Below, piece by piece: positions 1 to 11,200 of a stretch of 35,913 bases of DNA. This DNA is from Fragilaria crotonensis (taxonomy: Eukaryota; Bacillariophyta; Fragilariophyceae; Fragilariales; Fragilariaceae). A program made the position numbers and the translations under genes. Below the pieces are notes generated by a model. That model had not been told where the DNA came from. It did no database searches and saw nothing but the letters and a program-made list of their open reading frames with translations. Numbering within the stretch: position 1 is the first letter of the stretch; each line of letters opens with the position of its first letter. The stretch is taken from the NCBI GenBank assembly GCA_022925895.1, contig JAKSYS010000644.1:1-35913 (forward strand), written 5' to 3'.

Positions 1-3000
1 TTTCCGTTGATCTTGTTCAAGAATTGTCGCATCGATTGGATCCACTTGGATTCGAGATGCGGAAGAGATTGACTACATTTTCAAGTATCGAATATGATAC
101 GCCAACTGACACTTGGATCCACGCGACTGTGATTCGTAGCATCTTGCCAATTGTAGTGTATTGTCTCCAATGATGTATGAAGGACGAAATCTGGGCTATC
201 CCCTGCTCCACATATAAATCTCGAAAAGTTGCCCCTCCTAACGAGGCTGGACCGAAAAGGATCTCGCGCTTTGTGTTCCGATTGTAGCCGCATCGAGCCA
301 CAAGAATCGAGAGGGCCTTCCGCTGCACCGAGTGGACTTGGTGTTTAGTCATCGACGATGCCGCCAGGGGATACATTACGCTTGGCAAGTAGCATGCGTA
401 GTAATACGTCCATGCCTCGCTTCTCGACAGAGGGTAAGACCACATAAATTTTGTAATCTCATCACTTTTGGCCTTCAGCTCTCGAAATTGGGCTTGTTGC
501 GTGCCGGCTGGGTCTTTATGATGACCTAACGTCTTATGTGCCTGATACGGTGATAACAACTTGACCGAATGAGTAACGTTAGTGATCGGATCAGTAACTT
601 CGACTTTGATGGAAGAAGTTTGCACTACCGGTTTGAAAACTGGGGAGCCATTTTGCGAGAACTGCCATTGCACCACGTGGCACGAACATTTTGAAATTTC
701 CAACGCGCCACCGCTCGCAGAAAGCAAGTTGGTCCAGAGTTGGGCGTTGTATTGAACTCCTTGAAGAATGTCTCCTGGGCTTGCTGAAGGAGATCCCTGG
801 TCCGTGATTTGGCTTCCGCAATCGTCGACAAAACCCGTGATGCCCAAAGTTACTTCCTCCTCTCCTGACGGATCGCGATACACCGCCTTGTATGCTTGTT
901 CGTCGTAACAATCAAACAAGGTGCTCAATAAAAAGCACCAAATAGCGGGAGAATTACCACTTCCTTGACCAGTACCATAGATTGGCTTGTCTTCCTCATG
1001 ACTATATCCCGTTTCGGCTAACCCGGTTTCCACGATAAGATGCCTGACGGAGAGTTTCCGAATTCAATATTGAGACTGACTTTGCTACTCCATATTTCCG
1101 ACTTACCAACATGGCTACCGATGGAATAATGCGATCGTAGCATGCCATCGCATCGTAACTTGTAATTGCCAGAGACTTGCGGGTAATTCTAGATATTTCG
1201 TACTGAAGCTCTTCCAGAAGGACTGGATCTTTAGCGTTCCGCTTCGGTCTCGACCCGTATTGGCCATCATCCAACCTCCTCAAATCCTCTGCTTGGTGCA
1301 AAGCTGATCTCCATTTTATCCCCAGGGCAAGATTATAATCCGCTTCGTATAAATGTATCACTCTTGTACGATGTATTTTGACCACTCCCGGGTCTTTAAA
1401 AAGAATAACATTCGCAACCGTGTGCCATCGCCGATACGAATAACCTCGCTCCAGAGCATAATTCAAAAGTCTGAGATGCACTTCTCGCAGTTCCCGTTGT
1501 TTTTGATCCAGTTCGTTGCGAACAGTCACAAATTCAGGAGGAAGTTCGTCATCTCTTGCATCGATTGAATGCGAGTGTCTACCGATGAGAGCCTTGTAAT
1601 GACCAAGATGAAAACCTGAAGGTGATGTGGTGGTGGATTCGGTCCAAACCTTTAACTTTTGCACAAATTCATCGTCGCTGATGGTGGGCCGAGACGCCAA
1701 TTGCTGCATTTCCTCTATGTGGCGTATGTGGCGTATAAGGATCGAAACGTTTTCATCCATACCTTGGGTATCGAATTGGCCATTAAGAAGATCATCTCCT
1801 GCCCATGATCCGCCGCCAAAACCGAGGGACTCGGCGAGAGGAGATGTGGTGAAAGGTGTACCTTGTGCTTGTCCGAAGTGCTGTTGGTTCCGCCGGGTTA
1901 GATGACGAAGAATTTCTTCTGGAACGTCGATTTGTTGCCATTCGGTACAGACTTTGGGATCTTCTTCAGGATGCACCGGAATCTCTAACCGTGTGACTCC
2001 ATAGCGATCGTTGGATGAGCGCACGTTTTTAAGTTTCCGAAAAAGATGCTTGATATCCTCCACTTTCTTCAGCCGTCTCAGCGATGCCACGACCTTTCGC
2101 TCTAGCGGGTTGCGAGAATTTTCCAGAGCTTTGATCTTCTGCATTCTTTCCGCGTCTCTTCTCTGATAACTCTGTGATACAATTTGTTTCACGTCCTGTT
2201 TCGCTTTCCGAAGGGATGAGGAACAATCTCGGATTGACGTCGGGAGGGATATTGGGTCGTTCAATTCGTGAATCTCTCTGGTGAGGGTCTCGGCGCAATG
2301 AAGACCAGTTTTCAACGATGAGAGACACTTCGATAAGATTGTGACTTTCTTTCGCGCTTCTGCCAATTCGACCGACCAAAATGGCTCTCGATACCGGTGC
2401 GTTTTCCTTTCAGCCGTGAGACTCGCGTTTAGGACATCTTTATCGAGTCGTTCCGCGAACTCGTGTCGATTACCGATGAGACTGAGTCGAGCACTCCTTT
2501 CGAATACATTGTGTTCGGCAAACAATGCATGTTTGAATCGGATATATGCAGTTACTTGATTGATATTACATGACTGTAATATCCTCGGTTCTCTTTTTGA
2601 CAGACTCGGGTGGCTGCTATCTTATCCGAGGTAGTGCCCATCCGTGTGGGTCGAGTATTCCTTATCAAGGATGCTGCGGCAACACGTTAAACATTGAAAT
2701 TAAGTTTTTTTTTTTTTTTGACAGACTCGGTGTCTCTATACCGAACAGGATGGAGTTTTGGAAGTCCAGATAGAATCCTCGATGATCAGAGTGAAGACGG
2801 TGATTGAATGCCTCGTATCCGGCCTTTACCAAAGCCTCTTGAAACTTCTGAGTTGCTAACGCGTAATCAAGACATGATCGTCCTCGAGCGTAAGTTGCTG
2901 GTAATTTTTGCGGATGCTTCGTTGGGATGAGGTTTACCAGTCCTAAGTCGCTCGCTAGAAACTCCATGCCCTCTGAATCAGAGCCGAACTCTTCGTTGAA

Positions 3001-3939
3001 ATCGCCTAGCACGAGAAGTTCATATCCTTTTGATCTGAAGTTTCGTAATTTCATATGAAGGTCTCTCCTGAACGCTGTGCGAGGCTCTTGGATAGCATCG
3101 TTATCCTGGATTAAAAGAACCTGCTGCTGCCGTGCCGTCGTGATGCCTCCTTTGACTGATTTATCGACCACTTGATACACCGAGAAAATGGCCACTTTGC
3201 GATCCGCTTTACCTGTCAGATGCTGTATTGTCCAACGACCCCATTTGTCACTTTCGTGTGCGAGGATACGACCGGTAATGTGACCTGTTGCGAGCGTGAA
3301 AGTGCCTCCTGGTTTATACTGCGTGTGATACGCAATGGGTGTAGTCCCTAAAGTGAGTAGTGACCGCTCCCAATGTTGCCTCGTCGTATCGTACAGCGTC
3401 TGCCTTACGTTCGCCTGGCTTGTATCGAGATTGTGCTCTTGACCGCAAAAAATGTCCCCTTGAATCTCCCGTAAGAGCTCGCAAATTGCGTTGAATTTTC
3501 CTCCTCGTCGGTCGAGATTGATACCATTCACGTTCTGCGAGTAAATTCTTGTTACTCCTTCCGTCTTCTCAGTTAGAACGTCGCCCCAATGTTTGTTTTC
3601 CTTTTGGTTTTGAACTGACAGAGCTGATCTCCTGCTTACGCTGTTGACTGGTTGACTATGGCGCTTAAAGAAATCCTTCCACAAGGTTTGCGCGATGTTC
3701 CTTGGGGAGTTCGTTTCTACCAATTCCAGACGTGTGTGATCACTTGTACTTTCTGTTCGACCTTGTTCTCGCTGTACGTCGTTACACTCTGGAACTCTTC
3801 GTTGTTCACTTTCTGTTCTGATCGCGCCGCTACGTTCGAGTGGACCTTCCCCTCCTTGCGGTGTTTGATTTCTAACATTAACAGCATTCCTGTTTTCTTG
3901 ACCCTGAAGATGTTCTTGACTACAATGACGCTCGATCAT
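1..3939 (-). pseudogene. LINE-A ORF2: AP-type endonuclease plus reverse transcriptase, broken
   Basis: The endonuclease (about 3540-2750) nicks target DNA. Its motifs are NVNGI, CGQEHNLD, GDFNE, CLDY and SDHRG, which are the Asn, Glu, Asp/Asn and Asp/His sites of the exonuclease-endonuclease-phosphatase fold. The reverse transcriptase (about 2000 to the left edge) has motif A SYDAMACYDRI, motif B YGTGQGSGNSPAIW and motif C GFVDD. ORF2 starts with ATG at 3937-3939, one base after the ORF1 stop. The frame is cut by the insertion at 2610-2714, and joining across it restores an alignment with LINE-B. A 1-nt frameshift lies near 1042, between the RT fingers and motif B, and another near 50. The RNase H seen in LINE-B would lie beyond the window edge. 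Confidence 0.85.
2610..2714 (+). mobile_element. 105-bp 5'-truncated LINE tail with 3' oligo(T), inserted in LINE-A ORF2
   Basis: The 16-bp sequence tttttgacagactcgg occurs at 2594-2609 and again at 2715-2730, which is a target-site duplication. Between the copies lies a plus-strand tail ending in a T run (2705-2719). The core ccgtgtgggtcgag at 2642-2655 and the acacgtta block near 2684 match the 3' ends of LINE-B, NA1 and NA2. Removing the insert and one duplication restores the LINE-A ORF2 frame, so the insertion came after LINE-A. Only the 3' end was copied, as expected from aborted target-primed reverse transcription. Confidence 0.85.
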
Positions 3940-3940
3940 T

Positions 3941-5742
3941 TCAAACGTCTATGTCGTCAACTGTCGTTTCGACTTGTTGACGCTGCTGGTCCAGACTCGG
4001 ACTATCCCCCGCGTTCCTCCGCTCCCTGGGAGGTCCAGGTTTCTCTGAGAGTTGGCCTTTTGTACCAACTTCGCTATCTCCTTCATTCCGAGAATGTTGA
4101 AGATCTTCTGAAATCATCGGCTCGTCGGTTACCACTCTAAAGTACTGAATTATTGTCTTTTGAAGTTGGGAAGTTCTGATAGGTTGATCAGTTTCTTGAC
4201 TCTCTGGCGACCTTCTTACGCTTGTTGAGCCCGGATCAAGTATTACTAGTGAACTGTCCCCTAGCTGATGACTTGAATCCACCTTTGGTGCTTCCGAGTG
4301 CTGCTGGAGAATCTCCTTGAAATGATCGTCACTGACTTCCGCATCTGCGAATATACCTGGCCTTGCTTCGTACAATTTTCGAGGCGGGGGAGTAAGTGCC
4401 CTATCAGCCTGGATTGCACTCGAGTCAAATGACGGATCTTTTTGTAGCTCTTGTGATGGGTAGTCTAGTTGAAACGGGTCTAAAGGACTCTCTGGGTCTC
4501 GTGCTGACCAATGATGTGATTTGGAATCAGGAGACCATTTTTCAGTTCGATGCTGTAGCTGGCCTTGTATAATTGACTGGTCCATCGAGATATCGGACAA
4601 ATTGACCATTTGTTGATGATTCCCTGGTTCAACAGTTAGCCTAGCATCAATCAACGGGATTTTCTCTGAAGTCGCACGAGTATTCTGCCTCTTCCGGACT
4701 GCAAACGTTACCGCTGGACTTTGTGCTTCTCCTTGTTCCGCAATGGTGTTCTCCACATCTGAGTCAGCGACCCGTGCAAATCGTTTTCCCATTGGTTGCG
4801 CAAACATCATATCCGTTAACATCTGCATTTGCCGATTCTGGTTTGCCAGGAATGCCTTGAACTCGGGATCTGAATTGAAACTCGCAGAAGGAGGGGGTGG
4901 TTGCTGTGCCTGGTGGGCCTGAATTGCCGCTTCAACTTTTCTTGCAATCTGGAGCTCCATTTCCTCGTTCTGTTTTGCTACTTGTCTTTCGAAGTCCTGA
5001 CGTTGGGTTGCCATTTGACGCTCCATAACCAGCCTTTGCTCTTACGCTTTACGCTCCACTGCCATCTTGTCTTGCTGAGCTTTCTGTTCCAATTCTCGCC
5101 TCTGCAGTTCCATTTCTCGTTGGTGAAGTTTATTTGTTTCCTCATACGTATTAATCCTCATACGCAATTCTTCCACTTCTGCCCTGCTCGAAGCTAAGTC
5201 GGATAGATAATCTTCGTCGAAGCTCGTGCCTTGCGTGGTCGTTGGTACACTGTTCTGGTCTGTTGAAGGAGATAACTTTGCGCCTCGAAGGCGTTGCGCC
5301 CATGTTTTCTGACCTCCTTTATTGACTATCACGTTCACAGTCCTTGGCGCACCGGACTTCTCAGGTTCATCTTGAATCATGTGATCCGAGAGTGTAGAAG
5401 TATACGACATTGCCGTATTAATGCTTGATGACATGTAGGTTTCTTCGCCACTTGAACATCCATCCGAATAAATCGGAGCGACTTCAGGATCTCCCGGAAG
5501 CTTCTGGTTGATTTCTTTTGCGTCCTCTGGCACATACTCCTCGTACCATTCGTTCAAGTTTCCTAGAAGGTATTCGCGAATTCCAGTAAAATCTTCTTTG
5601 CCAACCAATACTTTGTGGCGTCACTCGACTAGGGCCGTGGGAGTTTGGACAACATCAAGGACTCCATTCACTGATAGGATGTGTGGCGATAAGTAGTACA
5701 TAGCATCCACACTGATGTTATTCAGAACAATCACGCGATGTT
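3941..5742 (-). pseudogene. LINE-A ORF1: putative nucleic-acid-binding coiled-coil protein, broken
   Basis: One frame of about 600 codons can be followed from roughly 5742 to the TGA at 3941-3943, with an in-frame TGA near 5630 and an in-frame TAA at 5042-5044. The middle is rich in Glu, Gln, Arg and Lys in a heptad-like pattern (about 5200-4900), so a coiled coil is likely. The rest is Ser, Thr, Gln and Pro rich and looks disordered. No CCHC knuckle or RRM was seen. By position it is the ORF1 protein that would package LINE RNA. Family assignment rests only on position next to ORF2. The true N-terminus is not found: sequence right of 5742 is closed in this frame. Confidence 0.6.
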
Positions 5743-6140
5743 ATGCCATTATCTTCGTTTGTTTGCACAGGATTACATGGTCTGGGGTGAGAGCACAGTA
5801 CTGTGTCTCCAGCACTACTACTACTACCACACTGGGAAGCGACAGTACTAGCACTATCGAGGGGGTACCAACGGTCCCACACTATCGGCATTTCGTGTCG
5901 GCACCCGGCCACGAAATTTCGTATCGGCATCTCATATCGGCATGTCATATGCGGACATACGTGCCGGATACGGACACAACCACGATTCACCGTTGGATAC
6001 CGAATCGCACATCAACGTGAATTCGCCGATCCAGCAAGCTGGAGTGGGAAACTTTGCACACATCGAGCCACCATCGTGAATCGACTGTGCCATCCCAACC
6101 ACCAAAGCCAATAGCTTAGCCCCTAACTGTTTAATTTTCA
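5743..6140. other. Spacer between LINE-A and a relic gene; short inverted repeat
   Basis: No supported gene. The motif tatcggcat occurs three times between 5880 and 5945. An 8-bp perfect inverted repeat (atttcgtg at 5890-5897, cacgaaat at 5910-5917) could form a hairpin with a GC-rich loop. The short open frames here overlap on both strands and show no domain. Confidence 0.4.
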
Positions 6141-7664
6141 ATGGCTCCCATGGTCAGCTTTGCAGGAGAACCTGCTTCTACTAACAAGTGGACAGAATTT
6201 TATGCCCGAAACCAGAACGACGGAGGACCTTTTCAGGTGCTTTTCGAGACCAACATGGAGACGATGGCCAGGAAGACAGAAGGGCATCTCAACAGCGTTG
6301 CTAAGCTTACGGAAACAATCACCGGGAGCGATTATGGAAACATGCTACTAGTCCCAGGAAATAAAGGAACAATGCAACTCATCCACCACGGATTTGCCTG
6401 CAATGCGAAACAGGATTCTCACTCGCGTTCGCGCACGGAAACCTCGACGACACCACGACATTCAAGACCGTAGACCGAGACGAGTTAGTCTCCCCGCCTT
6501 GGTGAGCAACGGCGGAGACGTGGAAGGACCCGGTAGAGGAGGAGCCACTGTCCCCTCCTGGACAGCATGATGGCGGCCGAGTCACCGGATGAGTTCGCCG
6601 AGCTCGTAGCCAAAGGCAACCAAATCCTAGAGAGACGACCCAATCACTGCCTCATCACCACTAGCACCTTCGAGGAAGTCGGGAGCCAAGCTGGTCTCCG
6701 CCAAGGACCTCGCATTTGCCATCATCGAAGCATTCCAGATCGCGGCGGCCGACGACGACGTGATCAGCACGGGAGAGAAGCGGAGGCCGCGGGGCTGGAA
6801 GACATACTAGCCCTCTTATGGGCATCGGAACAGGGAATGCTCAGGAAATCCGCCTCGTCGACGTCCCCGAGAGTACTATGATGAGTCACCTAATCCGGGA
6901 GTCAGGGAAGCTCACGGGGCCGTAGCCCGCCCCACAACAGGAAGGACGGTCGCGGGAAACGCGGACGCCCAGGAGAGAGGGAACGCGAGCATGGAAATGA
7001 TGGCGGCCTCCTCACAAAGCATGGTCGCCCTCCTCAGCCGCTTTCAGGAAGGAGCCGACTCGGACCGACAGAAGAAGGAAACCGAGAAGTCGATCCTCAA
7101 GACCATGGGACCAACTCAGCGCGGACTGTTCACTTCTCTCTGCACCGCGCGGATGAGCGTCGAGCCCACGATGACGGAGTTCATGATGAACCTGACGACG
7201 AGCAAAACACCTCAGAAGGCCATCAACCTCATACAGTCCGAGACACGGATTGGGAAGGAACCTTCTCCGTCGGCGGCTTCCACAAGATGCTGTCAAATGG
7301 TTTCCTCTCCCAGGACCCCAACAGAGCAAACCCGGGCGGGTTCACCATATTCATGTTCCACCCGAAGACAGTCGACCTTGGATCAAAGGGAAGTAGGGGC
7401 GGAAACGAACTCCTGCGAGAGTACCTGGGGATGGACGTGGACGAAGCGACCCTAGAGTTCTACATGAAACAGGGTTTTTTACACCCCGAACACGCCCCAC
7501 GACCTGCGAGTGCAGCTCCAGACCGCGCTCGACATGCTGGAACTCTTGACCTGCGACGGAACAATTGCGGGCAAGGGCCTAGCCTACGTGTTGGACGCGC
7601 GTCGATGGGGACAACTGACCACCGTCCTCAATGACCGATTCAAGTCGGAGACGGAAATTCCTTA
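6141..7664 (+). pseudogene. Frameshifted relic of an unrecognised protein-coding gene
   Basis: Protein-like sequence continues through the region but jumps between frames at least five times. An N-terminal block starts MAPMVSFAGEP at 6141. Others follow near 6410-6500 (SLAFAHGNLDDTTTF), 6567-6690 (MMAAESPDEFAEL), 6690-6780 (LVSAKDLAFAIIEAFQIAAA) and 6991-7250. A coherent C-terminus runs 7250-7664, with GFTIFMFHPKTVDLG, LREYLGMDVDEATLEFY and HDLRVQLQTALDMLELL, ending FKSETEIP and TAG. I do not recognise the family. The blocks look like one globular alpha-helical protein of about 480 residues. It may be a host gene relic or the gag-like ORF of another element; no terminal repeats were seen to decide. 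No single frame could make the full product. Confidence 0.5.
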
Positions 7665-8239
7665 GTGTCTTGATATGCTTGTTTAATGAACTTCATCAAG
7701 TCCACTGAGTCGGTCTTCACTACTGCTTACGTAAAATACTTCTTCACGTTTGTTTCTTAAGAATAATATTGATTTACGTTTCCTTCTTAATAATGATATT
7801 GTTCCAGGATCTTCGCTTAAGAATAATATTCCGGCATTGGGCGTGCCGGCGTGCATGCATTCTGCCACGCCGGCCTATCCATTTGGACGTTAAATTTGAA
7901 CGGCAAAAAGCGTTAGGGCAATTGAGAGCGCATCCACGGCAACTCAGGCATACGTGTTTAAGCGGGTTTGCCGCATGTCCCTGTCAGTTGACTGAATTCT
8001 GCCATGAGTGCAGAAGATTCGGCCAGCCGGACGGCCTGAAGGACTCCGCTGACGTACGCTAGATTCTGTGACGATGACTGGGAGGAATGACTCTTCCTTG
8101 GGCCTACGTTTAGATAGCTCACTCTTTTTATTAGTGGTCAAGTTGCATGTCGTTACTACTAGTAGACCATTAACGTTATAACTAGAGTCGATCCTGGCAA
8201 TGGCGGATGCGCCGCTCTTGCGACAGGATTCACTGACTC
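7665..8239. other. Spacer; 3' flank of the kinase gene
   Basis: No gene supported. Degenerate roughly 29-bp repeats built on ttaagaataatatt occur at about 7755-7830. A 9-bp perfect inverted repeat lies at 7845-7853 and 7866-7874 (gccggcgtg and cacgccggc). The part nearest 8239 is presumably the 3' untranslated region of the minus-strand kinase gene. Confidence 0.4.
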
Positions 8240-11200
8240 TTATGCTTCAAACTCGATGCTTTCCTGTTTTTCATCCGAAGCTACTGATAGATATTCATTC
8301 TGATATTCACCTTTCACCCACTTGATCGTCCCGTTCGGGTCGCTTACAGGAACCATATGATGCTGCCATACCGTCTCTTTCATGGCCTTCTCTGCGATCA
8401 TCTTGAACGCATCTCCCGTCAAGGTCAGGATTTTATCACGTGCTTTAGCGCTCGGTATGGTTCCTTTTTCGACGAGAGTCTCGCAATGTGACAGAACGTC
8501 CTGCGTTGCGACGTCGACCAGGGCAAATAAGAAAGCCTTCAACATTAGTCCTTGATCATCAAATTCAAGACTCGGGATTGGGAACGGAAGGCCGTAGGCA
8601 CTGGCCATGTATTTGAGAACCTGAAGACAGACTATAAGCCATGGCGCAATCTCTACAATCCATTTTCTTGGCACCTGGATCTCGAAGGGTTCGTGGCCTG
8701 GTTTACCCGAATGAGCACAAACAAAGACGACCTTGTAGTTTTGCGTCATTTTCTTCTTGATCCAAGTCACGGGATTCTCCAGTTCCTTCTTCGTTATCGA
8801 GACAGGTGTCAGGCAAACGAGATTCGGGCACGGCATGCTTTGCTTCGCAGCGAGAAAGTGCAACGCGGCCAAGGACCGCTCTAATCCTTTTGCAAATCCC
8901 TGTAGCATCTGCAGCTGCTTCTCCAATGACTCAATGGTTGCGTCAACACCATTTTTTACGACGTGCAGCAATTCCGTGCCTTTGTCAACACCCACTCCGA
9001 CCCGATGCAACGTTTTTTCTAATCTTTCCAATCGGAATATGCAATCGTTATACCTCCTCTGTGTATCTCGATGTGATTCGAATTGGGTGAAGATTTCACG
9101 AGGTAGGAGCTTACGTAGAACATCATCATCTAATGGTTTGCTTGAGCACCCGTCGATCGGGCACAACGTATCGCACCTGCCATAAGGATAATGCGAACCT
9201 TTGTTCTGGATACAAGGCATGCAAAGTGCGTGAGGCTTGCTACCGCTACACCCTATATCGGCAGAGTAATGGTTGCATACGTCACAAAGGACGTCCCTTT
9301 CTCGGCCACGACCAGTACGCTTCGGCTCAAAGTCCAGTGTACCATCGTGTACCTGTTTCGCCGTGCAAATCTCATCCATGAGGTTCTCCGTACTCAACCT
9401 CTTGTCAGGAGAAGGGTCCATACACTGAATGGCAGTCTTGCAAACTAGTTGAAGAGACTTTGGATTCCAGATGATGGATCGATCTGCGTCGTCCTGGAGC
9501 AGTTTCCAACCATCTTTGATCTCTGTTTGCTCATTCTCGACGAACGTCTGGAAAACATGGACAAGCTCCTCTCGATTCCTAGGCTGGCCATTCAAGCGGC
9601 CCAAAACTAGCTCAGCCATGACGACGCCAATAGAATACACATCATATGCAGCAATAAAGCGACACCGAAACCCCTTCGCCTTCTTCATCAAATACTCTGG
9701 GCACATGTACCCAACGGTTCCAAATGCAGGGCCTTCAGATGAGCCAGATAGTATGATCGACCCTGGCTCTGGATTGAGGCTGGAGTCCTCGTCAGGTACA
9801 AATTTGGCCAGCCCACAATCAATGAGCCGGGCTGTGAAATCACCTGCTAGGCAAATGTTTGCACTCTTGATATCGCGATGAAATACTTTCCAACCTGCTT
9901 TACCAGTGTGCAAGAAGTGCACGGCTCTCGCCAATTCGAACATGATCATCAGTCGCTTATCTGCAGGAAGGCGGGATCTCGTGCCGTCGTCCTTGAAGAA
10001 GCCGTCGAGGGAGCCGTTGGCTGCATATTCATACACCAAAAACTGCTCTGTATGACTGACATTTAAGTTATAGCCGTACAAGACAATGATATTGGGATGA
10101 TGAAATCTTTTGAGTGTCTGGCAAAATTGTGCGTACTGTTAGAACTCGAGATAGCGTCACTGTTCTAGGTTTCTTTGTTCCAAACGAGGGGCAACACTCA
10201 ATACGGAGAAGAGAACGTACCGAAATTTCCATCTGGAAGGTTTTCCGAGCTTTGTCGACGGATTCCTGATCACTTTTATCAAGTTTTATCTTTTTGATAG
10301 CGACCAATTTTTGGAGATGTCTATCCTCGGCCAAAACAACATGGCCAAAGGCACCAGATCCAAGTTTACGTACGAAAGTGCACTGCTTGATAAACTCTAA
10401 AGAGAATTCAACGGGATCATGATCCATGGATGTGCTACTCATCACCAGTGAAAGCTTGGATCGGTCATCTGCTAACTTGGCGTGAGTTTCGGCATCGACA
10501 TCCACCTTGCTAGGTGGAAGCAACGCGCAGACGACTTCCCGAAGGCCATTTTGCCTCGCCCAGTCGATAGCAGTCTCCCCACTCTTATTCCTGAAATTCA
10601 CTTCCACATTGTCTCGTTTCAAGATTTCAAGGGCAACAACTGAAAGGCTCTTGTTGCACGCCCAGTAAAGCGCCGTCAGACCTTCACTATCATAGGCATT
10701 CACATCGACATCGTCTCGTTTCAAGATTTCAAGGGCGACGTCGGAAAGGCGATTGCCGCATGCCAAGTAAAGCGCTGAGTGACCTTCACTATCCTTGGCA
10801 TTTACGTCGACATTGTCTCGTTTCAAGATTTCAAGGGCGACAAATGAAAGGCTCTTGTTGCACGCCCAGTAAAGGGCTGACCGACCTTCACTATCCTTCG
10901 CATTCACATCGACATTGTCTCGTTTCAAGATTTCAAGGGCGACATCTGCATTGCCATTGATGCACGAGAAGTGAAGGGCTGTCCAACTGCCACTGTGCTT
11001 GGCATTCACATCAACAATTTCTTGCTTCAAGATTTCAAGGGCGACATCGGAAAGGCTCTTGTTGCATGCCCAGTAAAGGGCTGACTGACCTTCACTATCA
11101 TAGGAATTCACATCGATATTGTCTCGTTTCAAGATTTCAAGGGCTACATCGGAAAGGCTCTTGTTGCACGCCCAGTAAAGGGCTGACTGACCTTCACTAT

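Larger units (their letters stand above)
1..5742 (-). mobile_element. LINE-A: APE-type non-LTR retrotransposon, decayed and cut by the left window edge
   Basis: A minus-strand element whose 5' side lies on the right. It encodes ORF1 (5742 to 3941) followed by ORF2 with an endonuclease and a reverse transcriptase (3939 to the left edge). The same domain order and strong similarity to LINE-B (20032-29134) show that the two are relatives, but they are different families: ORF1 is hardly alike. The 3' end and target duplication lie outside the window. The 5' limit at about 5742 is where coding-like sequence stops; it may be a 5' truncation or another insertion. The copy is dead: there are two in-frame stops in ORF1, frameshifts near 1042 and 50, and a 105-bp insertion at 2610-2714. 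Confidence 0.85.

Noticed and set aside
5718-6141. Overlapping short frames on both strands between LINE-A and the relic gene
   Set aside because: No domain, no conserved block, and mutual overlap; treated as non-coding.
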